Source: SABI01 sp963663665 (lineage in GTDB: Bacteria > Spirochaetota > Spirochaetia > Sphaerochaetales > Sphaerochaetaceae). Taken from it: a DNA stretch of 64,000 nt. This document shows, one piece after another, positions 1 through 8,674 of this stretch. A program made the translations under genes and the position numbers. The stretch lies in contig CAXXKP010000009.1 in assembly GCA_963663665.2 (NCBI GenBank), positions 62,001-126,000 of the forward strand. Reading direction: 5' to 3'. Position 1 is the stretch's first letter. Each line of letters begins with the position of its first letter. The notes beneath the pieces were generated by a model. It did no database searches. It was not told where the DNA came from and saw only the letters and a list, made by a program, of their open reading frames with translations.

Positions 1-2
1 TA

Positions 3-671
3 CAGGATATTTCTTATATCATACGGAACTTGCAAATAGATAAAAATGGGAATGTGTGTATGCCTATTGATGCTATAGGAGCTGTTGAACACCTCTTATT
101 TTCAAAGTACCTTATGTACAAATATGTGTATTGGCATAAAAGGACGAGAAGTGCAACATCCATGATAAAAAAGAGTCTCCTTCTTGCCTTAAAAGATAAT
201 CTTCTTACTATGGAACAACTCATCGACCAGAGTGATGAATCATTTGCGCACCTCATGCTTACTCATCAAAATCACGATAGTGGGAAATTATTCAAATCTG
301 TCTATGATGGAGAATTATTCATAGCAATCTACGCTGTTGCCTACGATAGAAATAATAGTGCTCATGTGTCCCTTTCTCTTGAAAAGAACAGAGACCTAAT
401 TGAAAAGAAAATCTGGGAGAAAATATCTATTCACTATCCGCGTCTTTGTCCATATCAAGTTATAGTAGATATTCCTGAAGCTGTCTCCTTTGAGTCGAAT
501 GTACACATTATTGACAAAGAAGAAAAATCATTCCTCTTTCATGAAATAGATGAATTATTTAGCCCCGAAGTGGTTGATTCATTTACCACAAGTCTTAGAA
601 AATTCCACATCTATGTGCCTTCTTTTGTGGATGAATCTCTATGTAAAGACATCTGCAAAGGATTACTATGA
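3..671 (+). CDS. HD-superfamily phosphohydrolase, C-terminal part (5'-truncated by window edge)
   Basis: The reading frame is open from base 3 and has no convincing start in the window, so the gene begins upstream; an in-frame TTG at 30 is an internal Leu codon. What is visible matches the C-terminal half of HD-domain metal-dependent phosphohydrolases of the dGTPase-like type: a conserved stretch with GAVEHLLFSKYLMYKYVYWHK near the start, followed by a helical tail. The HD metal ligands themselves lie outside the window, so catalytic integrity cannot be judged. The stop overlaps the start of the next gene by 4 bp (ATGA), which suggests translational coupling with the tRNA-thiolation gene. Family assignment is by recognition of the pattern; the substrate is unknown. 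Confidence 0.7.
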   Translation, partial: QDISYIIRNLQIDKNGNVCMPIDAIGAVEHLLFSKYLMYKYVYWHKRTRSATSMIKKSLLLALKDNLLTMEQLIDQSDESFAHLMLTHQNHDSGKLFKSVYDGELFIAIYAVAYDRNNSAHVSLSLEKNRDLIEKKIWEKISIHYPRLCPYQVIVDIPEAVSFESNVHIIDKEEKSFLFHEIDELFSPEVVDSFTTSLRKFHIYVPSFVDESLCKDICKGLL

Positions 672-1435
672 ATCAAATACCCTACACAGAACTGATAAAA
701 GGGAATATCCCTCCTCGCGTAATGAGGTTCATTAAACACACAGGAAAAACTATTAATACCCATCAAATGATTATGAGTGGGGATAGAGTGCTCTTGAGTG
801 TTTCTGGAGGAAAAGATAGCTTAGCCCTCGCTGCAGCTCTTTCACTCCGTCTTAAATGGCTCCCCGTAGAATATTACTTAGAAGCAGTAATGATTGATTG
901 GAATGAACATCCTATTGGAAAGGAAGCCGAAGAAAATCTTTATGAGTTTTTCGATGCATTTTCTATTCCCTTTACAATATTTCATGAGGATCAATTTTCA
1001 CAAGGGTTTAATGGTGAATTTAATTGTTACCTCTGTTCACGTAACAGGAGAAGAATTTTATTTGAATATGCTGATAAAAATGGATTTTCACTCATCGCTA
1101 CAGGGCATCATCTCGATGACTTAGTAGAAACGACCCTCATGAATCTCTCAAAAAGAGGCACTTTCTCAACAATGCTCCCCATTCAAGAATTCTTTAAAGG
1201 GAAACTACATATTATTAGACCAATGATTGAAATTCATGAACATGCGATTCAAAGAATTACAAGTGAATATTCGTTTCCAGTGATGAAACCAGTGTGCCCA
1301 TATGATCAAAGTAATATTAGAAGTCAGATAAAACCAATTGTAAAACAGCTTGTGGCACTAGATAGATATGCAAGAGAACATATTTATCATGCACATGAGT
1401 TTGCTTATCGGATAAAAAGAGAGTACAATGATTGA
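668..1435 (+). CDS. ttcA: TtcA-family tRNA 2-thiocytidine biosynthesis protein (PP-loop ATPase)
   Basis: 255 residues. The PP-loop motif SGGKDS lies at residues 46-51, the C-x2-C pair at C120/C123, GHHLDD at 146-151 and a third cysteine at C210. This arrangement matches the TtcA family, where three cysteines hold an Fe-S cluster and the PP-loop activates the tRNA with ATP to make 2-thiocytidine at position 32. The protein is somewhat shorter than proteobacterial TtcA. A TilS or other TtcA/TtuA paralogue is less likely because of the cysteine spacing. It overlaps the upstream HD-domain gene by 4 bp and is followed by a 69-bp gap before the large exported protein. Confidence 0.8.
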   Translation: MNQIPYTELIKGNIPPRVMRFIKHTGKTINTHQMIMSGDRVLLSVSGGKDSLALAAALSLRLKWLPVEYYLEAVMIDWNEHPIGKEAEENLYEFFDAFSIPFTIFHEDQFSQGFNGEFNCYLCSRNRRRILFEYADKNGFSLIATGHHLDDLVETTLMNLSKRGTFSTMLPIQEFFKGKLHIIRPMIEIHEHAIQRITSEYSFPVMKPVCPYDQSNIRSQIKPIVKQLVALDRYAREHIYHAHEFAYRIKREYND

Positions 1436-1504
1436 TAGATAATCTTACTTTATATAGATAATAACATAGTTGATGATAAAAGAATAATGGAGTAAATTGG
1501 TATT

Positions 1505-4500
1505 ATGATGAATAAAAAGAAAAACCTACTTATTATGACAGTTACTTTGGGAGTGCTACTCTTTACTATGACGTTGCCCGCATTTGCAGAATCTCCTGAT
1601 CGTGGGTTACCCTATTTGCATATTCAAAGCTCCCTTTCAGATGACGCCTTTCAATTTAATGAAAAAGGTGTCTATGTAGAGCAAACGACTCCTCCTCAAG
1701 CTCTTCAAAGGGGATGGGTTGTACTTTCTGGTTTCGACCCTCTTGTAATAAAAAATTCAAATATTACAATACTATTGCAGAGTCAGTCAGTTCTTTCAGT
1801 TGTATCTGACAAAAAAAATGATCTTAAGTTCTACCTGGTTGCTGGATCAGCATCCTTTTTAAGAGATACCACTTTTCTTGGAAAAATGAGTGTAAACACT
1901 CCTGTCGGTATATATGATGTAATGGGTCCTGGAGAACTATTCGTCTTAAGCGATGTAAATGAATTAGTTTTCTCACTCGGTAGTAGTGCACAAGTCACAA
2001 ATACTATTACCCGCAAGAAAAGCACCCTTTCTCCTTATCATTATCTTGATTTAGCAGATCCCTTCTTAACACAAAAACAAATATCTAAACAAACATATGA
2101 GACACTGAGTATCAATCCAAGTGTGAACACAAGTTCACTTCTTCCAAGTGCTTCAGTAAAAGATGGAATTTCAATTACCAAAGTCGATACTACAACTATT
2201 ACACCTGAAAGTGTTATCACAAAGGCTTCAGCCACTCCTGTTAAAGCAGAAGTAACACCAGATACTCCTGTTAAAGCAGAAGTAACACCAGCTGCTCCTG
2301 TTAAAGCAGAAGTAACACCAGCCGCTCCTGTTAAAGCAGAAGTAGCGCCAGCCGCTCCTGTTAAAGCAGAAGTAACACCAGCCGCTCCTGTTAAAGCAGA
2401 AGTAACACCAGCCGCTCCTGTTACAGAGAAAATCTACATCATTCACACAAATGATGCATTTGGAAATATTAGTGACAGTGCTATTCCATATCCAGTTTTT
2501 GCTACATTGCTTAAGTGGAATGAGCGTGTGAATGGAAAGGCTCTCCTCCTTGATGCAGGAAATAGTTTAACTGGGTCTGACATTGCAAACATGAATAAAG
2601 GACTAGATGTGGCGACTCTATATCAAACACTTGGATATGATGCAATTGCTCCTAGTACTGCTGAATATGTGTTTGGAATTGACCACCTTGTTGAAGCAGC
2701 AAAAATTGCAAAAGAGCAACAATATCTTGATATTCTCGCAGCAAATGTAACTGATGAATCAGGAGCCTTCCTCTTTAATCCTTATAGCATTTACGACATT
2801 GATGGATATCGTTTGGCTGTAATCGGCCTAAGTCTCCCTGAAATGAACGTAGAGAATGTTTCTTTTAATTCAGACGAATATATTACATTAGGACAAAAAT
2901 TAGTTGACGACCTTTCTTTAGAAGCAGATTACATTATTGTCTTAGGAAACATTACCCCATCAAGTGGATTCTCTGCTGTTGATATAGCAAACACCATAAA
3001 AGGAATTGATCTAATTATTGATGGTAAATATGGTGTGGGAAAAACTCGAGTTGGAGATACTCTTATCGTCAATGCAGGTGAAAATCTCACCTCAGTTGGT
3101 GTTGTTGAGTTGTCTCTATTAGATAAGACTCTTAGTTCTGTTCAAGCACTCACTATTACAAAGGACGATATAGCTAATCCTGAAAACTCAGAAATTGCTC
3201 AAGCCTTCAATATTACAACAATCCCAGGCGATCCAGAGGTTGCTTCATATATTGCTTCTTTGCAAAAAGAACTCTTGGCGAGAGAAGCTGAAAAGAGTAC
3301 TCAAATTGAAATTGCTAAAGTTGCCACACCTACTAATCAAGAGACAATTGTACCAGCACCTGCAACGAAGGCAATTCCTCAGAAAATAGAGCCAGCCACT
3401 GAACAAGTCACAAACCCTTTAGAGATTCAACCACAGAAGGAAATTACTACAAGTAATGAGATTCCTGCTCCAACTACTGAGTATGGATTGAAAACGACAT
3501 TCGTAGCGACAAAAGATAACGCACTTTTAAATAATTCTGTTAAAGTTGGAATCTCAATTAACCCATATCTACATATAAACAAAGGTAGACTTGGCTTACA
3601 AGCTTTCTATCTCACCGATGGTTCCCTATTCGATATAGAAGGAAGTGATGCAACAAACCTTACATTTGGAAGCGGAACGTTTGATACTTTGAGAAGTACA
3701 TTAAGATTCATTGATTACTTCTATTATGGAGAAAAAGGAGATAATCTCTTTATCTCTATGGATGGAACAACTCCAATCACATTTAATCGAGGATTCTTAA
3801 TCAATAATTACTCGCCTTCTAGTGGCCCTTATGAAGAGAAACTTGGACTTTATGCATCACTTCAATTAGGGAAATTTGGGATCGAAGGTTTTGTTGATGA
3901 TATGTACCTTACTGATCTTTCAGAAGGTTTGAACCAGAACGGAGCTGTCCGAATCTCCTATGATATAGGTTCTCGATTCAATCTTGGGCTAGGAGCTCTC
4001 GTTAACACCGATAGATCATTGAGTGACATCACTCTCTACCCTACCTTTGATGCTTCACTTTTAATGGTCAATAAAAGAACAATGCAACTGTCACTCTTTG
4101 GTGCTGCCTCTACAGTATTCGACCTAATCCCATTCAGTATCACACCAATGTATGATGCGAGTGCTACTAATTTCTCCGCTAAATTCCCTAACTTCCAAGT
4201 GACCGGTGGACTAGAGATTAAATCTAATGCATGGAATATTTCACTCATAGGTGCCGCTCAAAATGTTTCAGATCCATTAATGGGTTATGGTGCACTGAAC
4301 GACACATACTTCTCAGCATCTCGAATAGCTCAAGACAGCGGTATCTATTTCTTATTTGGTGGGAATATAGGCTATTCATCTACTCACTTCGGTATTGATT
4401 TAAGTTATTATGTCCCAATTGAACAAAACTTCTCTAGAATTATCCCTCTAGATGGTGACAGTAATACTACTGGCGATAATCTCTCCTTCTCAATGAATTA

Positions 4501-6142
4501 TAGAAGTGAAAACTTCACAGGAAAAATTGGTATTCGCCGAGTTGGTGTAATTACTAGTGCACAAGAAATATTCAACTTTGATGATGGCCTTACTGGTTTC
4601 TTAGATGACAGTATCAACTTCTTTACTATGGCTAATTATGCAGATCCATACATCTCAGCTCAATATTCAACTGGGCCATTTAGTATTTACCTTGACCTAT
4701 CCTTCCTCTCTGATGGCACAAACAGAGCAACTATTGGCTCAACAGTCGACATTGGAACAAAAGTAGAAAAGAGTGTTTCTACGAAAGAAACGAAAGCTGA
4801 TGCTTTTAACTTCTCTATTGATGCGGCATCGTCCTACACCAGACTCTTTAATAGTGGTAGTGATGATAACTATATCTCGTTAAATCCTGTACTTACAATC
4901 TCGAAAAATAATTTTAGCGTAGGAATTGGTCCTAGAATCACCTACAATGCTGATACTGCTGAACTCTATTACCACACACTGACTTCACCATTCACTTTCG
5001 GGACTACAGCAAGTAGTACACTCGCAAGTGTATATGATATTGTTACTGATTCTTTTGCATTACTCGACCACCTACAGATTGGAAATATTGAGAGTGGAAA
5101 TTATGTAAATATCGACAAGGATCAAACCTATTCTCAAACATCGTTGATACAGTCTATGAATTCATCTAGCGATACAACATTACAGGATAAACTCTCATTT
5201 GTTGCTGAAATCGATTCAAAATATTTGGATTTGAGTCTTTTCATGAATGATCTTATCAATCCACAATTGGCCGCTATTAGCCTTGGCATTTCTCCATTTG
5301 CAACATATAGAGGGGCATTTGGTCTTAGTGGTATTGTAAGTGCCAAACTCACAACAAGTGGGGAAAAGCAATTTGATGTTATTCCAACTATTGATGTAAC
5401 TCTCCCAATATTCACGAAGGAGACAGGTTCGATTGCGCTCTATGGAGCATTCTCTACCTTATTAGGATATGATAGCACAGATGGTTTCTCGCAAATGTTC
5501 TACAACTCGAGTGTTCCCGCATTTACAGCAAGGTTCAACAACTATATGATCCAAGCTGGTATTCATACTGCATTTAACAATTTCACTCTTGACCTTGAAG
5601 CTTCAACTCAAGAAGGAGTACTAGAACCTGGATTATTTAATTCATTGTTCTTGAGAGAAAGAGATTCAATCATAGATGCGTTTGATGAGCAATGGACTGA
5701 TTCAACTATTAGCAGTGGAAGAACGTATGCGGCCTCAGCTAACTTGACCTACAACGGCGACAATTTCGATCTCCACGCATCTTATATGTTACCTCTCACT
5801 ACGACCTTTGGACTCATCGGATCAGAAGATCTCTTACATCTAGGATCATCAGTAGATATTAAGAATATGAATTTTGCACTTGATTACACCAGAAGAGGTT
5901 TCTTAAATGCTGCAAACACATTCATTGACTCAAGTGATTCTATTATTGACAGAGTTCTAACGTTTGTACTCACCGACGAGAGTGTAGCTAGCGTTACAAT
6001 GGGTGTTACGAGTGGTAACTTGAACCTGAATGTAAGTGCTGGAACCTATACAAATCTAGCCTCGGATGGAACCTATAATGGAGTCACTGCATCCACAACC
6101 GTTCCATTCCTTTCATTAAAAGCTAATATTAACTTATTCTAG
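1505..6142 (+). CDS. Large exported protein: FecR-like region, PVKAEVTPAA repeats, degenerate 5'-nucleotidase domain, beta-rich C-terminus
   Basis: 1545 residues. Residues 1-28 form a Sec signal peptide (MMNKKK, hydrophobic core, cleavage after AFA). Residues about 40-190 look like a FecR-type beta domain. Residues 244-303 are six 10-residue repeats of T/A-PVKAEV-T/A-P-A/D. Residues about 310-560 resemble the metallophosphatase part of UshA/5'-nucleotidases (HTND near 315, LDAGNS, AANV, VIGLS), but metal ligands look lost: HTNDAFG instead of HTNDxHG, and TAEYVFG in place of the GNHEFD block. After a Pro/Glu/Thr-rich linker the last 850 residues are rich in Ser, Asn, Phe and Tyr with alternating beta-strand patterning, suggesting an outer-membrane or surface beta domain. 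A GGAG lies 12 nt before the ATG; the next codon is also ATG (1508). Function unknown; a pseudoenzyme scaffold or surface protein is inferred. Confidence 0.75.
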   Translation: MMNKKKNLLIMTVTLGVLLFTMTLPAFAESPDRGLPYLHIQSSLSDDAFQFNEKGVYVEQTTPPQALQRGWVVLSGFDPLVIKNSNITILLQSQSVLSVVSDKKNDLKFYLVAGSASFLRDTTFLGKMSVNTPVGIYDVMGPGELFVLSDVNELVFSLGSSAQVTNTITRKKSTLSPYHYLDLADPFLTQKQISKQTYETLSINPSVNTSSLLPSASVKDGISITKVDTTTITPESVITKASATPVKAEVTPDTPVKAEVTPAAPVKAEVTPAAPVKAEVAPAAPVKAEVTPAAPVKAEVTPAAPVTEKIYIIHTNDAFGNISDSAIPYPVFATLLKWNERVNGKALLLDAGNSLTGSDIANMNKGLDVATLYQTLGYDAIAPSTAEYVFGIDHLVEAAKIAKEQQYLDILAANVTDESGAFLFNPYSIYDIDGYRLAVIGLSLPEMNVENVSFNSDEYITLGQKLVDDLSLEADYIIVLGNITPSSGFSAVDIANTIKGIDLIIDGKYGVGKTRVGDTLIVNAGENLTSVGVVELSLLDKTLSSVQALTITKDDIANPENSEIAQAFNITTIPGDPEVASYIASLQKELLAREAEKSTQIEIAKVATPTNQETIVPAPATKAIPQKIEPATEQVTNPLEIQPQKEITTSNEIPAPTTEYGLKTTFVATKDNALLNNSVKVGISINPYLHINKGRLGLQAFYLTDGSLFDIEGSDATNLTFGSGTFDTLRSTLRFIDYFYYGEKGDNLFISMDGTTPITFNRGFLINNYSPSSGPYEEKLGLYASLQLGKFGIEGFVDDMYLTDLSEGLNQNGAVRISYDIGSRFNLGLGALVNTDRSLSDITLYPTFDASLLMVNKRTMQLSLFGAASTVFDLIPFSITPMYDASATNFSAKFPNFQVTGGLEIKSNAWNISLIGAAQNVSDPLMGYGALNDTYFSASRIAQDSGIYFLFGGNIGYSSTHFGIDLSYYVPIEQNFSRIIPLDGDSNTTGDNLSFSMNYRSENFTGKIGIRRVGVITSAQEIFNFDDGLTGFLDDSINFFTMANYADPYISAQYSTGPFSIYLDLSFLSDGTNRATIGSTVDIGTKVEKSVSTKETKADAFNFSIDAASSYTRLFNSGSDDNYISLNPVLTISKNNFSVGIGPRITYNADTAELYYHTLTSPFTFGTTASSTLASVYDIVTDSFALLDHLQIGNIESGNYVNIDKDQTYSQTSLIQSMNSSSDTTLQDKLSFVAEIDSKYLDLSLFMNDLINPQLAAISLGISPFATYRGAFGLSGIVSAKLTTSGEKQFDVIPTIDVTLPIFTKETGSIALYGAFSTLLGYDSTDGFSQMFYNSSVPAFTARFNNYMIQAGIHTAFNNFTLDLEASTQEGVLEPGLFNSLFLRERDSIIDAFDEQWTDSTISSGRTYAASANLTYNGDNFDLHASYMLPLTTTFGLIGSEDLLHLGSSVDIKNMNFALDYTRRGFLNAANTFIDSSDSIIDRVLTFVLTDESVASVTMGVTSGNLNLNVSAGTYTNLASDGTYNGVTASTTVPFLSLKANINLF
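2234..2425 (+). repeat. 30-bp in-frame tandem repeat (six units plus a partial)
   Basis: Six consecutive 30-bp units begin at 2234, 2264, 2294, 2324, 2354 and 2384, with a partial copy from 2414. Each unit encodes (T/A)PVKAEV(T/A)P(A/D). Copies are nearly identical at the DNA level, differing at a few bases such as ACA/GCG and GAT/GCT/GCC. Such near-identity suggests recent expansion by slippage or unequal recombination. Being a multiple of three, changes in copy number would change linker length without breaking the frame. Confidence 0.95.
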
Positions 6143-6164
6143 TAGTAAAATTGAAACACACTAG

Positions 6165-6202
6165 AAAAGAGGGTCTTCTCAATAGTAGGAGATCCTTTTT
6201 TC
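6165..6202 (+). terminator. Rho-independent terminator after the large exported protein
   Basis: The arms AAAAGAGGGTCTT and GAGATCCTTTTTT pair over about 13 bp (with G-T pairs) around an 11-nt loop, ending in a run of six T. It lies 23 bp after the stop at 6142 and directly before the mutL promoter. Confidence 0.8.
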
Positions 6203-6211
6203 TGTTATAAT
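6203..6211 (+). promoter_or_regulatory. Extended -10 promoter of mutL
   Basis: TGTTATAAT (TG-n-TATAAT) lies with its last base 8 nt before the mutL ATG. No good -35 box is seen, as expected for extended -10 promoters. Transcription would start on or one or two bases before the ATG, so the message would be leaderless. Confidence 0.65.
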
Positions 6212-6218
6212 CAGATTT

Positions 6219-8006
6219 ATGGCTAACAAAACCATCCATATCCTAGATCCAATTGTCGCCCAACGTATTGCAGCAGGAGAAGTCATAGAAAGACCAGCTT
6301 CTATTGTGAGAGAGCTTGTCGATAATTCCATTGATGCTGGGGCAACTCATATCAGTGTTGAATTAGTTGATGGAGGTATTGAGTCTTTACGAGTTGTCGA
6401 TAATGGTTGCGGAATACCATCTGTCGATCTCCCCCTCTGTGCCCACTCACATGCTACAAGCAAAGTAACAGAATTAGAAGACTTAGAAACTCTACATACA
6501 ATGGGTTTTAGAGGTGAAGCTCTCTACTCAATAGCAGCAGGTGCAAAGCTTACAATTAGTAGCACTGTACACGAAGAATTGGGTGCTCATATCGTGTTCG
6601 ATAATGGAAAAATGGGAGAAGTCCTTCCCGGAGGTCCTCATGTTGGAACTGTTATTGAAGTAAAAAACCTTTTCGCCCATATACCCGCTCGCCGTATGTT
6701 CTTGAAAACCGGAGTAAGTGAAGCAAGGATCGCAAAAGTCGCACTCATAGAAAAAGCATTATCTTTTCCAAACATCCACTTCCAGATGTATCATAAAGGT
6801 TCTATAACATTAGATCTTCCTATAACAACACCTAAGGGGAGGGTTCTCGATGTTCTCATTAATAATAAAGAAATCGTACCTTCTCAAATGATTGAGATGA
6901 CATTAGCAGCTGAATCTTTCTCTTTATATGCTGTAACTAGTAAAGAAGAAACGTATAGAAATGATCGTAAGTATATCAAGATATTTGTGAATAATCGGAT
7001 TGTGGACGAATTTGCCCTTACTCAGGCTGTAACATACGGGTATGACCCATTTCTCCCAGGAGGTGCATTCCCCTATACGTATCTTTTCATCACTGTTGAT
7101 CCATCTCTTGTAGATTTTAACATTCACCCTGCAAAAAGAGAGGTTAAGTTACGTAACAAAGCTGAAATTCACCACAGTGTAGTCTCCATGATTAAACAGT
7201 TCCTAAATCGAGAACATACTTCTACTACTAAGATGTTAGTCAAAGGTGCTTTGATTCAATCCTCTATGTATGATGAATACAAGACCTATTCAACCCCAAC
7301 TCATGAAGGACAGAGTGGGGTTAGTAATGTGGCTAGATCCTCCATGTATCAAAAGAACGAGATAGAACCAACTTGGTTTGCTCGAGCAAAAGATGTTCTA
7401 GACAAACATCATGAGAATAAGGAAAAAACATTTAAGGAAGAACCAGATAAAGAACAATTTCAAGACAATTTTAGATATCTAGGACAACTCTTTTCCCTCT
7501 TTCTCCTTGTAGAAAAAGGTTCTTCATTCTATCTAATTGATCAACATGCAGCACATGAACGAATTTTATATGATGAATTAAAATCACAAAAGGGGACACA
7601 ACCCCTTATGATTCCAATCGATTTTGAGGTTGAACGGAGCATCGATAATTTCTTAATACACAATAGTTCTTGGTACGATGAATTTGGTATCCACATTGAG
7701 CGAAAAGGAGATTTAGAGTGGATCCTCTTAAGTATCGTACCACATTACAAATCGATTGAAATGGATATCATCAACTCAATTCAAGGCTTTGGTGGAGGTA
7801 ATATTGAAGAACTACACAAATTGCTCTATGCCAATATTGCCTGCAAAGCTGCAATAAAAGATGGCGATAGAATCGACGATGATAGTGCTGTATCCTTAAT
7901 AAAGCGAGTATTCTCTCTCACCTACCCTGTATGCCCACATGGAAGGAATTTTGTAGTTGAGATTACAAAGGAACAACTTTTTGAAAGTGTTAATCGTATA
8001 GTCTAA
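6219..8006 (+). CDS. mutL: DNA mismatch repair protein MutL
   Basis: 595 residues. The N-terminal GHKL ATPase carries IAAGEVIERPAS (18-29), the motif I region RELVDNSIDAGA (31-42), DNGCGI, ATSKV and GFRGEALYSIA. The C-terminal dimerisation/endonuclease domain has DQHAAHE near 441, ACKAAIK near 540 and CPHGRN near 571, so it belongs to the endonuclease-type MutL found in bacteria without MutH. The last acidic residue of the DQHA motif is Asp rather than Glu. In motif I the usual catalytic Glu (VEN) is Asp35 (VDN), a variant I recall from other spirochaetes. It acts after MutS recognises mismatches and nicks the daughter strand. No Shine-Dalgarno is present; see the promoter entry. It ends 4 bp inside the convergent lipoprotein gene. 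Confidence 0.97.
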   Translation: MANKTIHILDPIVAQRIAAGEVIERPASIVRELVDNSIDAGATHISVELVDGGIESLRVVDNGCGIPSVDLPLCAHSHATSKVTELEDLETLHTMGFRGEALYSIAAGAKLTISSTVHEELGAHIVFDNGKMGEVLPGGPHVGTVIEVKNLFAHIPARRMFLKTGVSEARIAKVALIEKALSFPNIHFQMYHKGSITLDLPITTPKGRVLDVLINNKEIVPSQMIEMTLAAESFSLYAVTSKEETYRNDRKYIKIFVNNRIVDEFALTQAVTYGYDPFLPGGAFPYTYLFITVDPSLVDFNIHPAKREVKLRNKAEIHHSVVSMIKQFLNREHTSTTKMLVKGALIQSSMYDEYKTYSTPTHEGQSGVSNVARSSMYQKNEIEPTWFARAKDVLDKHHENKEKTFKEEPDKEQFQDNFRYLGQLFSLFLLVEKGSSFYLIDQHAAHERILYDELKSQKGTQPLMIPIDFEVERSIDNFLIHNSSWYDEFGIHIERKGDLEWILLSIVPHYKSIEMDIINSIQGFGGGNIEELHKLLYANIACKAAIKDGDRIDDDSAVSLIKRVFSLTYPVCPHGRNFVVEITKEQLFESVNRIV

Positions 8007-8674
8007 AGAATAATTCTATATATTTCATGAATACCATTTGAAATTGCTATAACAATAACTTTATCTAATTCCGAAATAAATTCATCAGTAAATTTCACAT
8101 CTCTGACTATTCCATCACTACTGTTCTTTGTAAGTAGTAGTGTATCCTCTTTGTCGTAAAATTCGATTTTATAAGAAATATTTTTTCTTGCTTGAAAGTT
8201 GAATAAATTCTCTCCATCTTCAAGTTTGTGCTCGAAATCTATAGAAGAAATTCTATCACGATCAAAAACTCTGGTATACGTAAAGCTACTTGTCATGAAT
8301 GATGCATCTTCTTGCAATATTTCTACATTGTAAGTGCCAGGAGGAAATTGTTGTGAGGCTGGTATGAGAAGATGCGGAAATATGATTGTAGGGACTCTGT
8401 CTTCAGTAATCACATTTAGAGTATCTGTCCATGTATATAAGGAATCGGGTGATGAGATAGTAACCGTATACTTTTGTGAATTTTTAAAATCAAGAGAAGA
8501 TATTTTTACCGTAAGACCCAACTGGAATATTTCAATTGAATCAAATGTCGTAAGGAATATTTCATCTTGTATTGAAATAGAATCAACAATCACCTCAGTT
8601 TTTGGAGTACAAGAGATGATTGTAGTAAAAAGTAGGAGAACTATGAACAATAGGAAAGATTCAAGATATTTCAT
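8003..8674 (-). CDS. Hypothetical lipoprotein
   Basis: 223 residues with a type II signal peptide: a hydrophobic stretch followed by a lipobox-like IISC with the lipidated cysteine at residue 22. The rest is beta-strand-like with no motif I recognise. The ATG overlaps the stop of the upstream acyltransferase gene (TAATG), so the two are probably translated together. The 3' end overlaps mutL by 4 bp on the other strand. It is probably anchored to the inner or outer membrane on the periplasmic side. Function unknown. Confidence 0.75.
   Translation of the reverse strand: MKYLESFLLFIVLLLFTTIISCTPKTEVIVDSISIQDEIFLTTFDSIEIFQLGLTVKISSLDFKNSQKYTVTISSPDSLYTWTDTLNVITEDRVPTIIFPHLLIPASQQFPPGTYNVEILQEDASFMTSSFTYTRVFDRDRISSIDFEHKLEDGENLFNFQARKNISYKIEFYDKEDTLLLTKNSSDGIVRDVKFTDEFISELDKVIVIAISNGIHEIYRIIL

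Noticed and set aside
2234..2425. Repeats as a possible CRISPR array
   Set aside because: Units are head-to-tail without spacers and lie in frame inside a protein gene.
2228..2446. Open frame on the - strand encoding repeated FNRSGWCYFC units
   Set aside because: It is the reverse of the 30-bp coding repeat of the large exported protein; no start signal and codon use explained by the repeat.
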